DNA of 64,000 nt from Lachnospiraceae bacterium. GTDB lineage: Bacteria > Bacillota > Clostridia > Lachnospirales > Lachnospiraceae. Made by a program: the position numbers and the translations under genes. The notes under the pieces were generated by a model that did not search any database, was not told the origin of the DNA, and was given only the letters and a program-made list of their open reading frames with translations. Shown one piece after another: positions 17,198 through 25,652 of the stretch; the first letter of the stretch is position 1, and each line of letters opens with the position of its first letter. The stretch covers positions 1-64,000 of the forward strand of contig JAFTFE010000130.1 of the NCBI GenBank assembly GCA_017449765.1, given 5' to 3'.

Positions 17198-18313
17198 ATG
17201 AATGATTCAATATATGTAGTAAAACCGTCATTGCCACCACTCAGCGAATATATAGATGAGATTGCAGATATGTGGGATACCGGTATTTTGACGCATACAG
17301 GTCCAAAACATATAAAATTACAGAGTGAACTTGAACGGTATTTAAATACAAAACATATTTCATTATTTGCCAACGGACATTTGGCATTAGAGTTAGGACT
17401 TAATTCACTTGAATTATCAGGTGAAGTTATAACTACTCCTTTTACATTCGGTTCGACAACACAAGCAATACTTCGCAATGGATTGAAACCGGTCTTCTGT
17501 GATATACGTGATGATGACTACACTATAGATTGTGATAAAATCGAATCACTTATAACGGACAAGACTTGTGCCATCGTTCCGGTTCATGTGTATGGAAATA
17601 TATGTGATGTTGAACGATTAGAAGAAATCGCTGAGAAATACGGCTTATATGTTATCTACGATGCGGCTCATGCATTTGGAGAAACCTATAAAGGTAAGAA
17701 TATAGCTAATTATGGAAGCATGTCTATGTTCAGCTTCCATGCAACTAAAGTATTTAATACCGTAGAAGGAGGAGCATTAAGTTTTTCTGAGGATTCTTGG
17801 GTACAAAAATTCAATGGATTAAAACAATTTGGACAGATAGTGAAGACAGACGAAGTTCCATATGTAGGTACGAATGCTAAAATGACGGAAATGCATGCTG
17901 CAATGGGATTATGTAATCTGAAACATATTGATGAATATATATCAGACAGAGAAAAAGTAGTTAAATTATACCGAGCGAGATTAGCTAATCATAAAGGAAT
18001 AAAGCTATGCCCTGTAGACGAGAATGTTAAATATAATTATGCATATTTCCCTGTAGTTTTTGAGGAACAGGAAACAGGTGTAGACAGAGATATGATACAG
18101 AAGGAATTAGAGAAGTATAACATTTATGTTCGTAAGTATTTTTATCCTATCACTAATGATTTTGAGATAATCAAACAATTAGGATATTATTCTGAAACAC
18201 CTATTGCAAAATATATATCAGACAGGGTGCTTACTCTTCCTTGCTACTCTTCTTTAGCACTTGAAGATGTAGATAAGATATGTGATGTAATATTGGGATT
18301 ATATGAAGATTAG
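17198..18313 (+). CDS. NDP-4-keto-sugar 4-aminotransferase (VioA-like, DegT family)
   Basis: This 371-residue DegT/DnrJ/EryC1 aminotransferase has the PSLPPLSEY opening and ISLFANGHLALELGL block seen in VioA-type enzymes. The Asp strand VIYDAAHAFGETYKG is near residue 152, and the PLP-lysine motif SFHATKVFNTVEGGA is near residue 183. VioA makes dTDP-4-amino-4,6-dideoxyglucose. Following a 2,3-dehydratase and reductase, this copy should aminate a 2-deoxy substrate at C4. It belongs to a different subgroup from the WecE-like enzyme of the left operon, so C4 stereochemistry may differ between the two products. Seventeen base pairs separate its stop from the next start. Confidence 0.86.
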   Translation: MNDSIYVVKPSLPPLSEYIDEIADMWDTGILTHTGPKHIKLQSELERYLNTKHISLFANGHLALELGLNSLELSGEVITTPFTFGSTTQAILRNGLKPVFCDIRDDDYTIDCDKIESLITDKTCAIVPVHVYGNICDVERLEEIAEKYGLYVIYDAAHAFGETYKGKNIANYGSMSMFSFHATKVFNTVEGGALSFSEDSWVQKFNGLKQFGQIVKTDEVPYVGTNAKMTEMHAAMGLCNLKHIDEYISDREKVVKLYRARLANHKGIKLCPVDENVKYNYAYFPVVFEEQETGVDRDMIQKELEKYNIYVRKYFYPITNDFEIIKQLGYYSETPIAKYISDRVLTLPCYSSLALEDVDKICDVILGLYED

Positions 18314-18330
18314 CTTATGAGGTAGCCATT

Positions 18331-19260
18331 TTGAAAAAGACATTTTCAATTATTATTCCTGTATATGGAAATGAGGATAATATTCCAATTACTATCCCGT
18401 ATATTATGGAAAGACTTTCGCTTTTTCCTGATTATAATGTTGAACTTATTTTGGTATGCGATGGCTCACCGGACAAATCATGGGATAAGATGAAAGAATA
18501 TCAGGCTAAATATCCTGACACTATAATCATTGCTAAATTTCTAAGGAATTTTGGTCAACGTGCGGCGGTAAACTATGGATTTTCTATAGCAACCGGTGAT
18601 GTCATAGGTGTTATATCCTGTGATTTACAGGATCCGTTTGAATTATTTGCAGATATGCTTAAAGCATGGGAATCGGGACATAATTTAGTTATCGGTTATC
18701 GTAAAGAACGAGCCGAACATAATATGTCAGTTTTCTTCTCAAAAAGTCTTCATAAATTTATAAATAAGCATATTAATTCAAACTATCCTATAGGCGGTTT
18801 TGACTTTTATGTAGTTGATAAGATAATTGCACAGAACTTTGTTAAAAGTGATTCAAAGAATAATTCTATGCAACTACTGCTTTTGGAGTTGTCGGACAAA
18901 CCGTATTTTATAGGTTATGAACGTAAGGAAAGAGCCGTAGGACATTCAGGTTATCATCTGAAAAGTAAGATAAATCAGACATTAAATATTTTCTCTGTAT
19001 ATTCAGTTACAGTGTTTGATTTTTTTTGGTTTATTATTTTTTTGATATTTGCAGTTGCTATTGCCTTGATTATAATCAGTTTGATTAAGTCAGACTCCTT
19101 CGAAAAGGGATTATATGGATTACTGTTGCTATCAAGCGGGATTAATATGGCTTTATTAAATTATATAGGAATATCGCAATTTAAGGTTTTACAGAATCAT
19201 AATAATACTCCAAGGTATATAGTGACCGAACTTATAGACCAAACAAGAAAAGAGGATTAG
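18331..19260 (+). CDS. Polyprenyl-phosphate glycosyltransferase, GT2 (CsbB/GtrB-like)
   Basis: This 309-residue protein opens with FSIIIPVYGNEDN and carries VISCDLQDP near residue 95, the acidic motif of DPM1/GtrB/CsbB enzymes. Two C-terminal membrane segments follow at about residues 230-285. It should load the operon's amino sugar onto undecaprenyl phosphate for use by the YfhO encoded downstream. Translation appears to begin at TTG, supported by a TGAGGTAG site seven to eight bases upstream; no ATG lies nearby. It is the counterpart of the left-operon enzyme at 4898-5815, though clearly diverged. Confidence 0.86.
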   Translation: MKKTFSIIIPVYGNEDNIPITIPYIMERLSLFPDYNVELILVCDGSPDKSWDKMKEYQAKYPDTIIIAKFLRNFGQRAAVNYGFSIATGDVIGVISCDLQDPFELFADMLKAWESGHNLVIGYRKERAEHNMSVFFSKSLHKFINKHINSNYPIGGFDFYVVDKIIAQNFVKSDSKNNSMQLLLLELSDKPYFIGYERKERAVGHSGYHLKSKINQTLNIFSVYSVTVFDFFWFIIFLIFAVAIALIIISLIKSDSFEKGLYGLLLLSSGINMALLNYIGISQFKVLQNHNNTPRYIVTELIDQTRKED

Positions 19261-19262
19261 AA

Positions 19263-19928
19263 ATGATATTAGCCATATATGGTACAAGCGGTGCAGGTAA
19301 AGAAACTTTACAGATTGTAATTGATATATTAAAGGTTAATCCAAGACGTTGGAGTAAAATAGTGTTTATAGATGATACAAAAGACATAGGTTGCTTTAAT
19401 GATTTTGAAATGATGCCTTTTGATATATTTAAAGATAAATATAGCCCTGAGGACACAGAAATACATATAGCCATAGGTAATATATATACTAAACAATTGA
19501 TTTTAGAAAAAATATCCAATTTGGGTTATAATACAGCAACTCTGATACATCCAAGTGTAATTATTGGAAACAATGTTACAATAGGAAGAGGTGTATCAGT
19601 TAAGATGGGGGTTGTTATTGAAGATAATTGTACAATTGGAGATCAAACATGGGTTCAACAATATTGTATTATAAAGGAGAATACAATCATTAATCATATG
19701 TGTCAATTGTCAGCAAAATGTATTATTGGATGCAATTGTAATGTTTCTTCTTATACTTTTGTAGGAATGCATGCTTTAGTTAAATCTCAAATTGATATAG
19801 GTAAAAATGTTTTGATTGCAATGGGAACAATAGTAATTAAAGATATTCCTGACAATGCTTTTTGTATGGGAAATCCAGGAAGAGTATTAAAAATAGAGAA
19901 AGGACAACATAAAATATTTAATAGTTGA
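19263..19928 (+). CDS. NeuD/PglD-like left-handed beta-helix acyltransferase
   Basis: This 221-residue protein has the PglD/NeuD-type N-terminal nucleotide-sugar domain (LAIYGTSGAGKETLQ) and hexapeptide repeats from about residue 95 to 200 (IHPSVIIGNNVTIGRGV and following turns, ending MGNPGRVLK). Such enzymes acylate the 4-amino group of UDP- or dTDP-amino-deoxysugars. The GAGKE sequence near its start looks like a P-loop but belongs to this family's glycine-rich turn. It is followed, overlapping by four bases, by a second beta-helix gene. This operon therefore has two such acyltransferases plus a GNAT enzyme. Confidence 0.82.
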   Translation: MILAIYGTSGAGKETLQIVIDILKVNPRRWSKIVFIDDTKDIGCFNDFEMMPFDIFKDKYSPEDTEIHIAIGNIYTKQLILEKISNLGYNTATLIHPSVIIGNNVTIGRGVSVKMGVVIEDNCTIGDQTWVQQYCIIKENTIINHMCQLSAKCIIGCNCNVSSYTFVGMHALVKSQIDIGKNVLIAMGTIVIKDIPDNAFCMGNPGRVLKIEKGQHKIFNS

Positions 19929-20512
19929 TTAAAAATATGATTTTGAATATACTTTCGAATACTGAAAAATCTCCAATAAAAACACTTGCAGAACAAATAG
20001 GCAAATGGAGTGTAATAAATGTGATAGATAATATAAATACATTAGTAGTTAATGCCGTAGATGAATATGTCATTGATTTAGATAATCCTATGGAAAGAGA
20101 AAGATATTATAACTATGTAAAAGAAAAGTCAGGCAAGTTTGCTACACTTATACATCCTGAAAGTTACATAGATAAATATGCAAACATCGAAGATGGATGT
20201 GTTATATATAAAGGTGTTGTAATACGTGGAGATACAAATATTGGTGCTAATGTTGTTTTAAAGACATATGTAACAGTGAGCCATGATTCTACAATAGGCA
20301 ATCATTCTGTTATATGCGAAAAATCTACAATAGGGGGCTTCTCACATATAGGTGATAATGCATCAATTGGATTTGGCTCAGTTTTTAGAGATTACTCACA
20401 AATAGGAAATCGTTGTATAGTCGAAATAGGTTCCGTGGTAATGAATGATTTTGGAGATGACAAATATATATCAGGTTATCCTGCACGAATAAAAAATCAA
20501 AACAAAGATTAA
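19925..20512 (+). CDS. Second left-handed beta-helix acyltransferase-like protein
   Basis: This 195-residue protein has an N-terminal part of about 75 residues unlike the usual PglD domain, followed by hexapeptide repeats (ATLIHPESYIDKYANIEDG, IGANVVLKTYVTVSHD, IGGFSHIGDNASIG) and the terminal SGYPARI. The DxxIG and VSHD features match acetyltransferases of the NeuD/PglD and LpxD type. The start is a TTG overlapping the previous stop; an ATG twelve bases later is also possible. Because the N-terminal nucleotide-sugar domain is reduced, it might act on a different acceptor than its neighbour or form mixed trimers with it. The substrate is unknown. Confidence 0.75.
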   Translation: MIKNMILNILSNTEKSPIKTLAEQIGKWSVINVIDNINTLVVNAVDEYVIDLDNPMERERYYNYVKEKSGKFATLIHPESYIDKYANIEDGCVIYKGVVIRGDTNIGANVVLKTYVTVSHDSTIGNHSVICEKSTIGGFSHIGDNASIGFGSVFRDYSQIGNRCIVEIGSVVMNDFGDDKYISGYPARIKNQNKD

Positions 20513-20524
20513 GGAGATAATAAT

Positions 20525-20767
20525 ATGAATAATTTAGAAAAATATAACAATGTTTTTGTCGAGATATTTGGTATTGATGAAAACGAATTAAATAATGAAT
20601 TCACAAGTGAACAGATTGAAGAATGGGATTCTATAGGACATATGAATCTTTTGTCAGCTATTGAAGAAACATTTGATATAACACTTGAAGATGAAGATTT
20701 ACTTCAATTCACATCATATGAAGCAGGCAAAGAGATAATTAAAAAATATGGTATAGAGATTAATTAG
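20525..20767 (+). CDS. Acyl carrier protein (right copy)
   Basis: This 80-residue acidic carrier has EWDSIGHMNLLSAIEE and Ser36 as the phosphopantetheine site. It is closely similar to the left-operon carrier at 7890-8132, the same length and with the same opening MNNLEKYN. A TTAAGGAG site lies ten bases upstream of the ATG. Its partner ligase is three genes downstream (24232-25620), whereas in the left operon carrier and ligase are adjacent. Its neighbours indicate a role in sugar acylation. Confidence 0.92.
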   Translation: MNNLEKYNNVFVEIFGIDENELNNEFTSEQIEEWDSIGHMNLLSAIEETFDITLEDEDLLQFTSYEAGKEIIKKYGIEIN

Positions 20768-20774
20768 GTGAAAT

Positions 20775-21440
20775 ATGATTAATATTACTGATGAACATTT
20801 TGATGATATTATATTTAGAAATATTGAGACTGATGAAATTATAGATATTAAAAAAGATGATTTTACTAATATAAGAGTTAAAGTACCTGCTAAATATGAC
20901 TTTCAGACATCATTAACTGAACAAGGTTTTTTCCATGCAGACAGAATGTTAAAGGTTAGTATAAATCTTCGTAAAATCAAGTCTGGCAATATAAAGATTC
21001 GTCAAAATGTAATAAAAACCAATGATTACAAAGATGAAATAATAAAGATATCTTCAAAAAGTTTTCCTGTTGACAGACGCTTTAATATTAACCGCGAATA
21101 TAATGATTATATCTCGAACAAAATAATAATGCAGAGAATAGATGATTTAAATGATTTTTATGTCGTATTATTTAAAGATATTCCTGTCGGTTTTGCAGGA
21201 GTAGATGAGATTGAAAAAGACATATATGAGATTAAACTTGCTGCGGTTGATGAAAAGTATAGGATGACAGGAGCAGCATTATCCTTGTATAGTTACCTTA
21301 TTGACATTTATTCCAAGCAAAATGGTAAGCAGTTAATCGGATGGATATCCACCGTAAATATGGCTGTTATGAATTTATATTCATCACTTGGTGCAGTCTT
21401 CTCAGAACCATCTGATATATTTATTTGGGAGAGAGAGTAA
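20775..21440 (+). CDS. GNAT N-acyltransferase, WecD/FdtC-like (right copy)
   Basis: This 221-residue paralogue of the enzyme at 5812-6480 shares with it EQGFFHADRMLKVSINL, KIAAVDEKYRM-type cofactor loop residues, KQLIGWISTVN and the SEPSDIFIWE end. Conservation is strongest in the N-terminal block and the last 80 residues; the middle (about residues 70-125) differs, which may tune acceptor choice. It would acylate the 4-amino-2,4,6-trideoxy sugar of this operon. It lies eight bases after the carrier gene and four bases before yfhO. Confidence 0.82.
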   Translation: MINITDEHFDDIIFRNIETDEIIDIKKDDFTNIRVKVPAKYDFQTSLTEQGFFHADRMLKVSINLRKIKSGNIKIRQNVIKTNDYKDEIIKISSKSFPVDRRFNINREYNDYISNKIIMQRIDDLNDFYVVLFKDIPVGFAGVDEIEKDIYEIKLAAVDEKYRMTGAALSLYSYLIDIYSKQNGKQLIGWISTVNMAVMNLYSSLGAVFSEPSDIFIWERE

Positions 21441-21443
21441 AAT

Positions 21444-24248
21444 ATGAAGAAAAAAATAAAAATATCTAATATAAAGCAAAATTTTTATATGTATTATACT
21501 TTTTTATTTCTGATTATCTTTTTATTAATACGCTCAATATTTTGGTACTATGGCAAATCCTTTTTATGGACGTCAGATGGTCTATCCCAACATTATCCTA
21601 CACTAATTTATACAAAACATTGGCTTAATGAATTATTTAACAATATATCACATGGTAATTTTAAATTCCTAATGTGGAAGTTTGAGTTAGGATTTGGAGA
21701 CGATGTATTTAATGTCGTCTCTTTTCGCCCGCTTAATTTCTTGTTTTTCTTTTTTCCGGAAAGTAAAGTCGAAGCTTTCTTAGTATTCAGAGCATTTATA
21801 AGTTTGTATTTGACAGGAATATCTTTTTATCAGTATGCAAAAACAAAAAGTGATAACAAGTTCGCTTTATTAATCGGAACTTTAACATATACGTTTAATG
21901 GATTTTCTTTGTTCTTTTTTGCCAGACATACCTTTTTTCTCGAAATGATGTTCTATCTTCCGTTGCTTTTCCTTGGAGCTGATAGAATTTTAGAAAAAGG
22001 TAAATCTGTATTGTTTATCATTATTGTAGCAGTTTCTGCGATAAGTTATTTTTATTTCTTATATATGATAACTGTACCGGCAGTTATATATGTGAGCCTG
22101 TGGTTTATTTGCAACGATGAGCTTGATAAAAAATTCAAGAAACTGGTCCATGACTTCTTTTTATTTGTATTGCATTATTTGTGTGGCGTGTGTATATCTG
22201 CATTTTCATTATTGCCACAATTTATGAGACTTTTTTCAAGCAGCAGAACAAGTGCTGACAGTGGTATAAGTTTAATACATTTTGATTTTCTGCATTATAT
22301 TGATTTCATCTCAGGTTTGATAGACACAACAGAGATAGGAATATACGGTCATATAGCTTTATATGGAATCAGTATGATATCCCTTTTTGCTTTGTTCTTT
22401 ATAAAAACAAAAAATAAGAAATCAGATATTATACAGCTGATGATATATATCCTAACATTTTTAATTCCTATATTGACTATGGTCTTTAGCGGCTTCGCAG
22501 GAAAGACACAGCGTTGGTGTTTTGTGTTTTTATTTTTGACTTCCATGATTGTAGTAAAAGTTCTTCCTGAACTTCTGAGTGACAAGACAAATAATATCAA
22601 ATATATATATCTGGCTGTAATTATATATACATTGGTATATATGGTTTGTAAATTATATACAAAGCAAAATATCAGACCAAGTATACTATGGCTTTTTATA
22701 ACTATGATTCTTGTATCCTTATATCATCATAGCAGTTCTAAAAAACATATTTATATCATGATTTTACTGACTATAATTGGTGAATCTTTTACAAAAACTT
22801 ATGAGTTATACTCTGTCAATGGTCAGAATATTATATCTGAGTATGTTAATGCCGGCAGTGTGTACGATTATGGTCGTGATAATGCTGTCACAGCACTGGA
22901 ATTAATTGATGATAACAGTCTCTATAGAATAGATGCCTTATCAAAGCCATCAGAGCGATTTAATCAAAAAAATTATGGATTACGTAATGATATCCCTGCC
23001 ATATCAAGTTATTACAGTTATATGTCAGGAGATACAGCAGATTTTTCTTTTGATTTAGGTAACACTCAACAAAATGTCAGCTTTCTTATACTTAACTGGG
23101 ATCAACGCACTATCCTTAATGAACTGGCATCTGTTAAATATATGGCAACTACAGAACTCAACAAAAATCGTATACCGTACGGATACAATCTACTGTCTGA
23201 TTCGGATAAACAATACTCAGACGGTAAGTTAGGGCATCAGTATCTATACATTAATAATTACGCACTTCCTCTAATGTATGTATATGATTCTTATATATCA
23301 AACAGGATATATTCAGGAATATATTTATATGAAAAAGAACAGGCAATGCTTCAAGGTATTGTTATAGATGATGATAGTGATTTTTCTAAGACGGACCTAA
23401 AATTTGATTATGAAATCATATTGAATAATGACCAGATAATAGGTCAATTAAAAAACAAATATGAAGATGATAGCAGCATTGAAATTAATGATAATAGTTT
23501 CATAATAAAAAATGCAAATACATCAATGGAACTTGATGTAGATTCTTCATATATTGGCGAAATATACTTCGCCATTTCAGATATTGAATATTCATCTTCA
23601 GATAATATTGAAGATACAGAGAAACTATTATCAAGATATGAAACCGCTGTTTTGAAAAATAAAAATCGAGCCTCACAGTCTCACGTGGGCACAACTATGT
23701 CTGTAAGTATGAATCAGATTACAGATATGGGCTCATTATATGATAAGAGTTATCAGTATTATATTGGACCTAGGGATATGTTATATAATCTTGGATATTC
23801 TAATTCAGGAAATATTAAAATAACTTTTTCAACCGCAGGAAAATATGACTTTTCTGATATAAAACTTATATGCCAGCCAATGGATAATTATGCAGAACAG
23901 GTAGCAAGATTGAAAGCCACTCCGGTTAATGACATTACAATCGCAGGCAATAACATTACAGCAAAGGTTACGACAGATACCGATAAATATGTCTGCATTG
24001 CCGTTCCATATAGCAAAGGCTGGGCAGCTTACGTCAATGGCAAAAAAACTGATATTGTACGGGCAAATGGAATGTATATGGGAATAAAAATTCATTCCGG
24101 TGATAACTCCATTCAGCTTGTGTACAGAACGCCTTTATTATTCGTAGGAATTATAATATCTTCTGTTACGATTGCATTAATGCTATTAATTCTAATAATA
24201 AAAAAAACAATTAAAAAAAGGAGTAAAAAAAATGTTCAAAAACTTTAA
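21444..24248 (+). CDS. YfhO-like membrane glycosyltransferase (GT-C)
   Basis: This 934-residue YfhO family protein has about a dozen membrane segments in residues 15-460, a large outer soluble domain and a final membrane segment near residues 895-920. The first outer loop has SDGLSQHYPT, where the aspartate is the usual GT-C catalytic position, and the C-terminal domain has IAVPYSKGWAAYVNGKKT. In Bacillus and Listeria, YfhO transfers a sugar from undecaprenyl phosphate to teichoic acids, with CsbB supplying the lipid-linked sugar. The CsbB-like enzyme at 18331 fits that pairing. Its end overlaps the ligase gene start by 17 bases. It is the intact equivalent of the deleted left copy. Confidence 0.86.
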   Translation: MKKKIKISNIKQNFYMYYTFLFLIIFLLIRSIFWYYGKSFLWTSDGLSQHYPTLIYTKHWLNELFNNISHGNFKFLMWKFELGFGDDVFNVVSFRPLNFLFFFFPESKVEAFLVFRAFISLYLTGISFYQYAKTKSDNKFALLIGTLTYTFNGFSLFFFARHTFFLEMMFYLPLLFLGADRILEKGKSVLFIIIVAVSAISYFYFLYMITVPAVIYVSLWFICNDELDKKFKKLVHDFFLFVLHYLCGVCISAFSLLPQFMRLFSSSRTSADSGISLIHFDFLHYIDFISGLIDTTEIGIYGHIALYGISMISLFALFFIKTKNKKSDIIQLMIYILTFLIPILTMVFSGFAGKTQRWCFVFLFLTSMIVVKVLPELLSDKTNNIKYIYLAVIIYTLVYMVCKLYTKQNIRPSILWLFITMILVSLYHHSSSKKHIYIMILLTIIGESFTKTYELYSVNGQNIISEYVNAGSVYDYGRDNAVTALELIDDNSLYRIDALSKPSERFNQKNYGLRNDIPAISSYYSYMSGDTADFSFDLGNTQQNVSFLILNWDQRTILNELASVKYMATTELNKNRIPYGYNLLSDSDKQYSDGKLGHQYLYINNYALPLMYVYDSYISNRIYSGIYLYEKEQAMLQGIVIDDDSDFSKTDLKFDYEIILNNDQIIGQLKNKYEDDSSIEINDNSFIIKNANTSMELDVDSSYIGEIYFAISDIEYSSSDNIEDTEKLLSRYETAVLKNKNRASQSHVGTTMSVSMNQITDMGSLYDKSYQYYIGPRDMLYNLGYSNSGNIKITFSTAGKYDFSDIKLICQPMDNYAEQVARLKATPVNDITIAGNNITAKVTTDTDKYVCIAVPYSKGWAAYVNGKKTDIVRANGMYMGIKIHSGDNSIQLVYRTPLLFVGIIISSVTIALMLLILIIKKTIKKRSKKNVQKL

Positions 24249-25620
24249 TCAAAATATAGCTCTTATAGACGAAAATCAAAACGAGTTTACCTATGAGCAA
24301 TTGTTTTCAGTTTCTGAAGAACTTTTCAATAATATTGGAAAAAGAACTTTGGTATTCTCTATCTGCAAGAATACAATAGAATCTGTGATTGGATATGTAA
24401 CATTTATAAATAACAAGATAGTCCCTCTCATGTTGCCTAATAAACTTGACAAAGAACAACTTGTTTTATTATTAGACACATATAAACCGGAATATATTTG
24501 GACTCCTATTGAGAGAATTGATGATTTTAATGATTTTCAGAAGATATATTCATGGAAAAATTATACTCTCTTGAAAACGGATAACCCTACTGTACCATTA
24601 TTTGATGAACTCGCTCTTCTGCTCACGACATCAGGGAGTACGGGAAGTCCTAAATTAGTCAGACAAAGTTATAAAAATTTGATTTCAAATACTGAAGCAA
24701 TTGTTGAATATCTCAATATTTCATCTACAGAAAGGGCAATTACTACTCTGCCTATGAACTACACATATGGCTTATCCATACTTAATACGCATTTATATGT
24801 TGGTGCAACTATTTTGCTTACTGATAAAGCCATAATCAAAAAAGAATTCTGGGATTTCTTTAAAGAAACAAATGCAACGTCATTTGGAGGAGTTCCTTAC
24901 ACCTATGAAATGCTAAAAAAAATCAAATTCTTCAATATGCAGCTTCCATCGCTTAGATATATGACTCAGGCCGGTGGAAAACTTACCCCTGAATTACACA
25001 AAGAATTCGCAGAGTTTGCTTTGGACAATAACGTAAAATTCATTGTTATGTACGGACAGACTGAGGCTACAGCCAGAATGGCATACCTACCGTCTGAGAA
25101 GGCCTTGGAAAAATACGGAAGTATGGGTATAGCGATTCCTAATGGAAGATTCGACCTTATTGATGTAGATGGAAATGTAATAAATGAACCTGATACGGTA
25201 GGAGAGCTTGTGTATTATGGAGACAATGTTACACTTGGATATGCAGAAAAATATAATGATTTGTCGTTAGGAGATGAGCGAAATGGTTGTCTACAAACCG
25301 GGGATATGGCGAAGCAGGATTCTGACGGATATTACTATATTGTCGGACGAAAAAAGAGATTCTTAAAACTGTTTGGAAATAGAGTTAATCTTGATGAAAC
25401 TGAACGTCTGATAAAACAAGCTTTTAATAATATTGAATGTGCCTGTGCCGGAATTGATGATAAAATGTATATTTATATTACTGATGAAAAATATTCTTCA
25501 GATATAAAGGATTATGTTTCTTCAAAAACTCACTTGAATAAATCTGCTTTTGATATTAGAATAATTGATGAAATACCAAAGAATGATTCAGGTAAAACTA
25601 TATATAATCAATTAAAATAA
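24232..25620 (+). CDS. DltA-like adenylate-forming ligase (right copy)
   Basis: This 462-residue AMP-forming ligase has LLTTSGSTGSPK near residue 130, YGQTEATARM near residue 275, a TGDMAKQDSDG block and a C-terminal NDSGKT lysine motif. It is a close paralogue of the left enzyme at 6474-7871, including identical stretches around all core motifs. It should load an acid onto the carrier at 20525-20767. Whether left and right enzymes activate the same acid cannot be decided by eye; comparing binding-pocket residues would help. A GGAG site before the ATG lies inside the end of yfhO. Confidence 0.88.
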   Translation: MFKNFNQNIALIDENQNEFTYEQLFSVSEELFNNIGKRTLVFSICKNTIESVIGYVTFINNKIVPLMLPNKLDKEQLVLLLDTYKPEYIWTPIERIDDFNDFQKIYSWKNYTLLKTDNPTVPLFDELALLLTTSGSTGSPKLVRQSYKNLISNTEAIVEYLNISSTERAITTLPMNYTYGLSILNTHLYVGATILLTDKAIIKKEFWDFFKETNATSFGGVPYTYEMLKKIKFFNMQLPSLRYMTQAGGKLTPELHKEFAEFALDNNVKFIVMYGQTEATARMAYLPSEKALEKYGSMGIAIPNGRFDLIDVDGNVINEPDTVGELVYYGDNVTLGYAEKYNDLSLGDERNGCLQTGDMAKQDSDGYYYIVGRKKRFLKLFGNRVNLDETERLIKQAFNNIECACAGIDDKMYIYITDEKYSSDIKDYVSSKTHLNKSAFDIRIIDEIPKNDSGKTIYNQLK

Positions 25621-25652
25621 TATTGAAACATAATTTGAAGGGAACTATTATT

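Noticed and set aside
19263..19310. GAGKE near the start of the beta-helix acyltransferase as an ATP-binding P-loop
   Set aside because: It belongs to the glycine-rich turn of the NeuD/PglD N-terminal domain; no Walker B motif follows.
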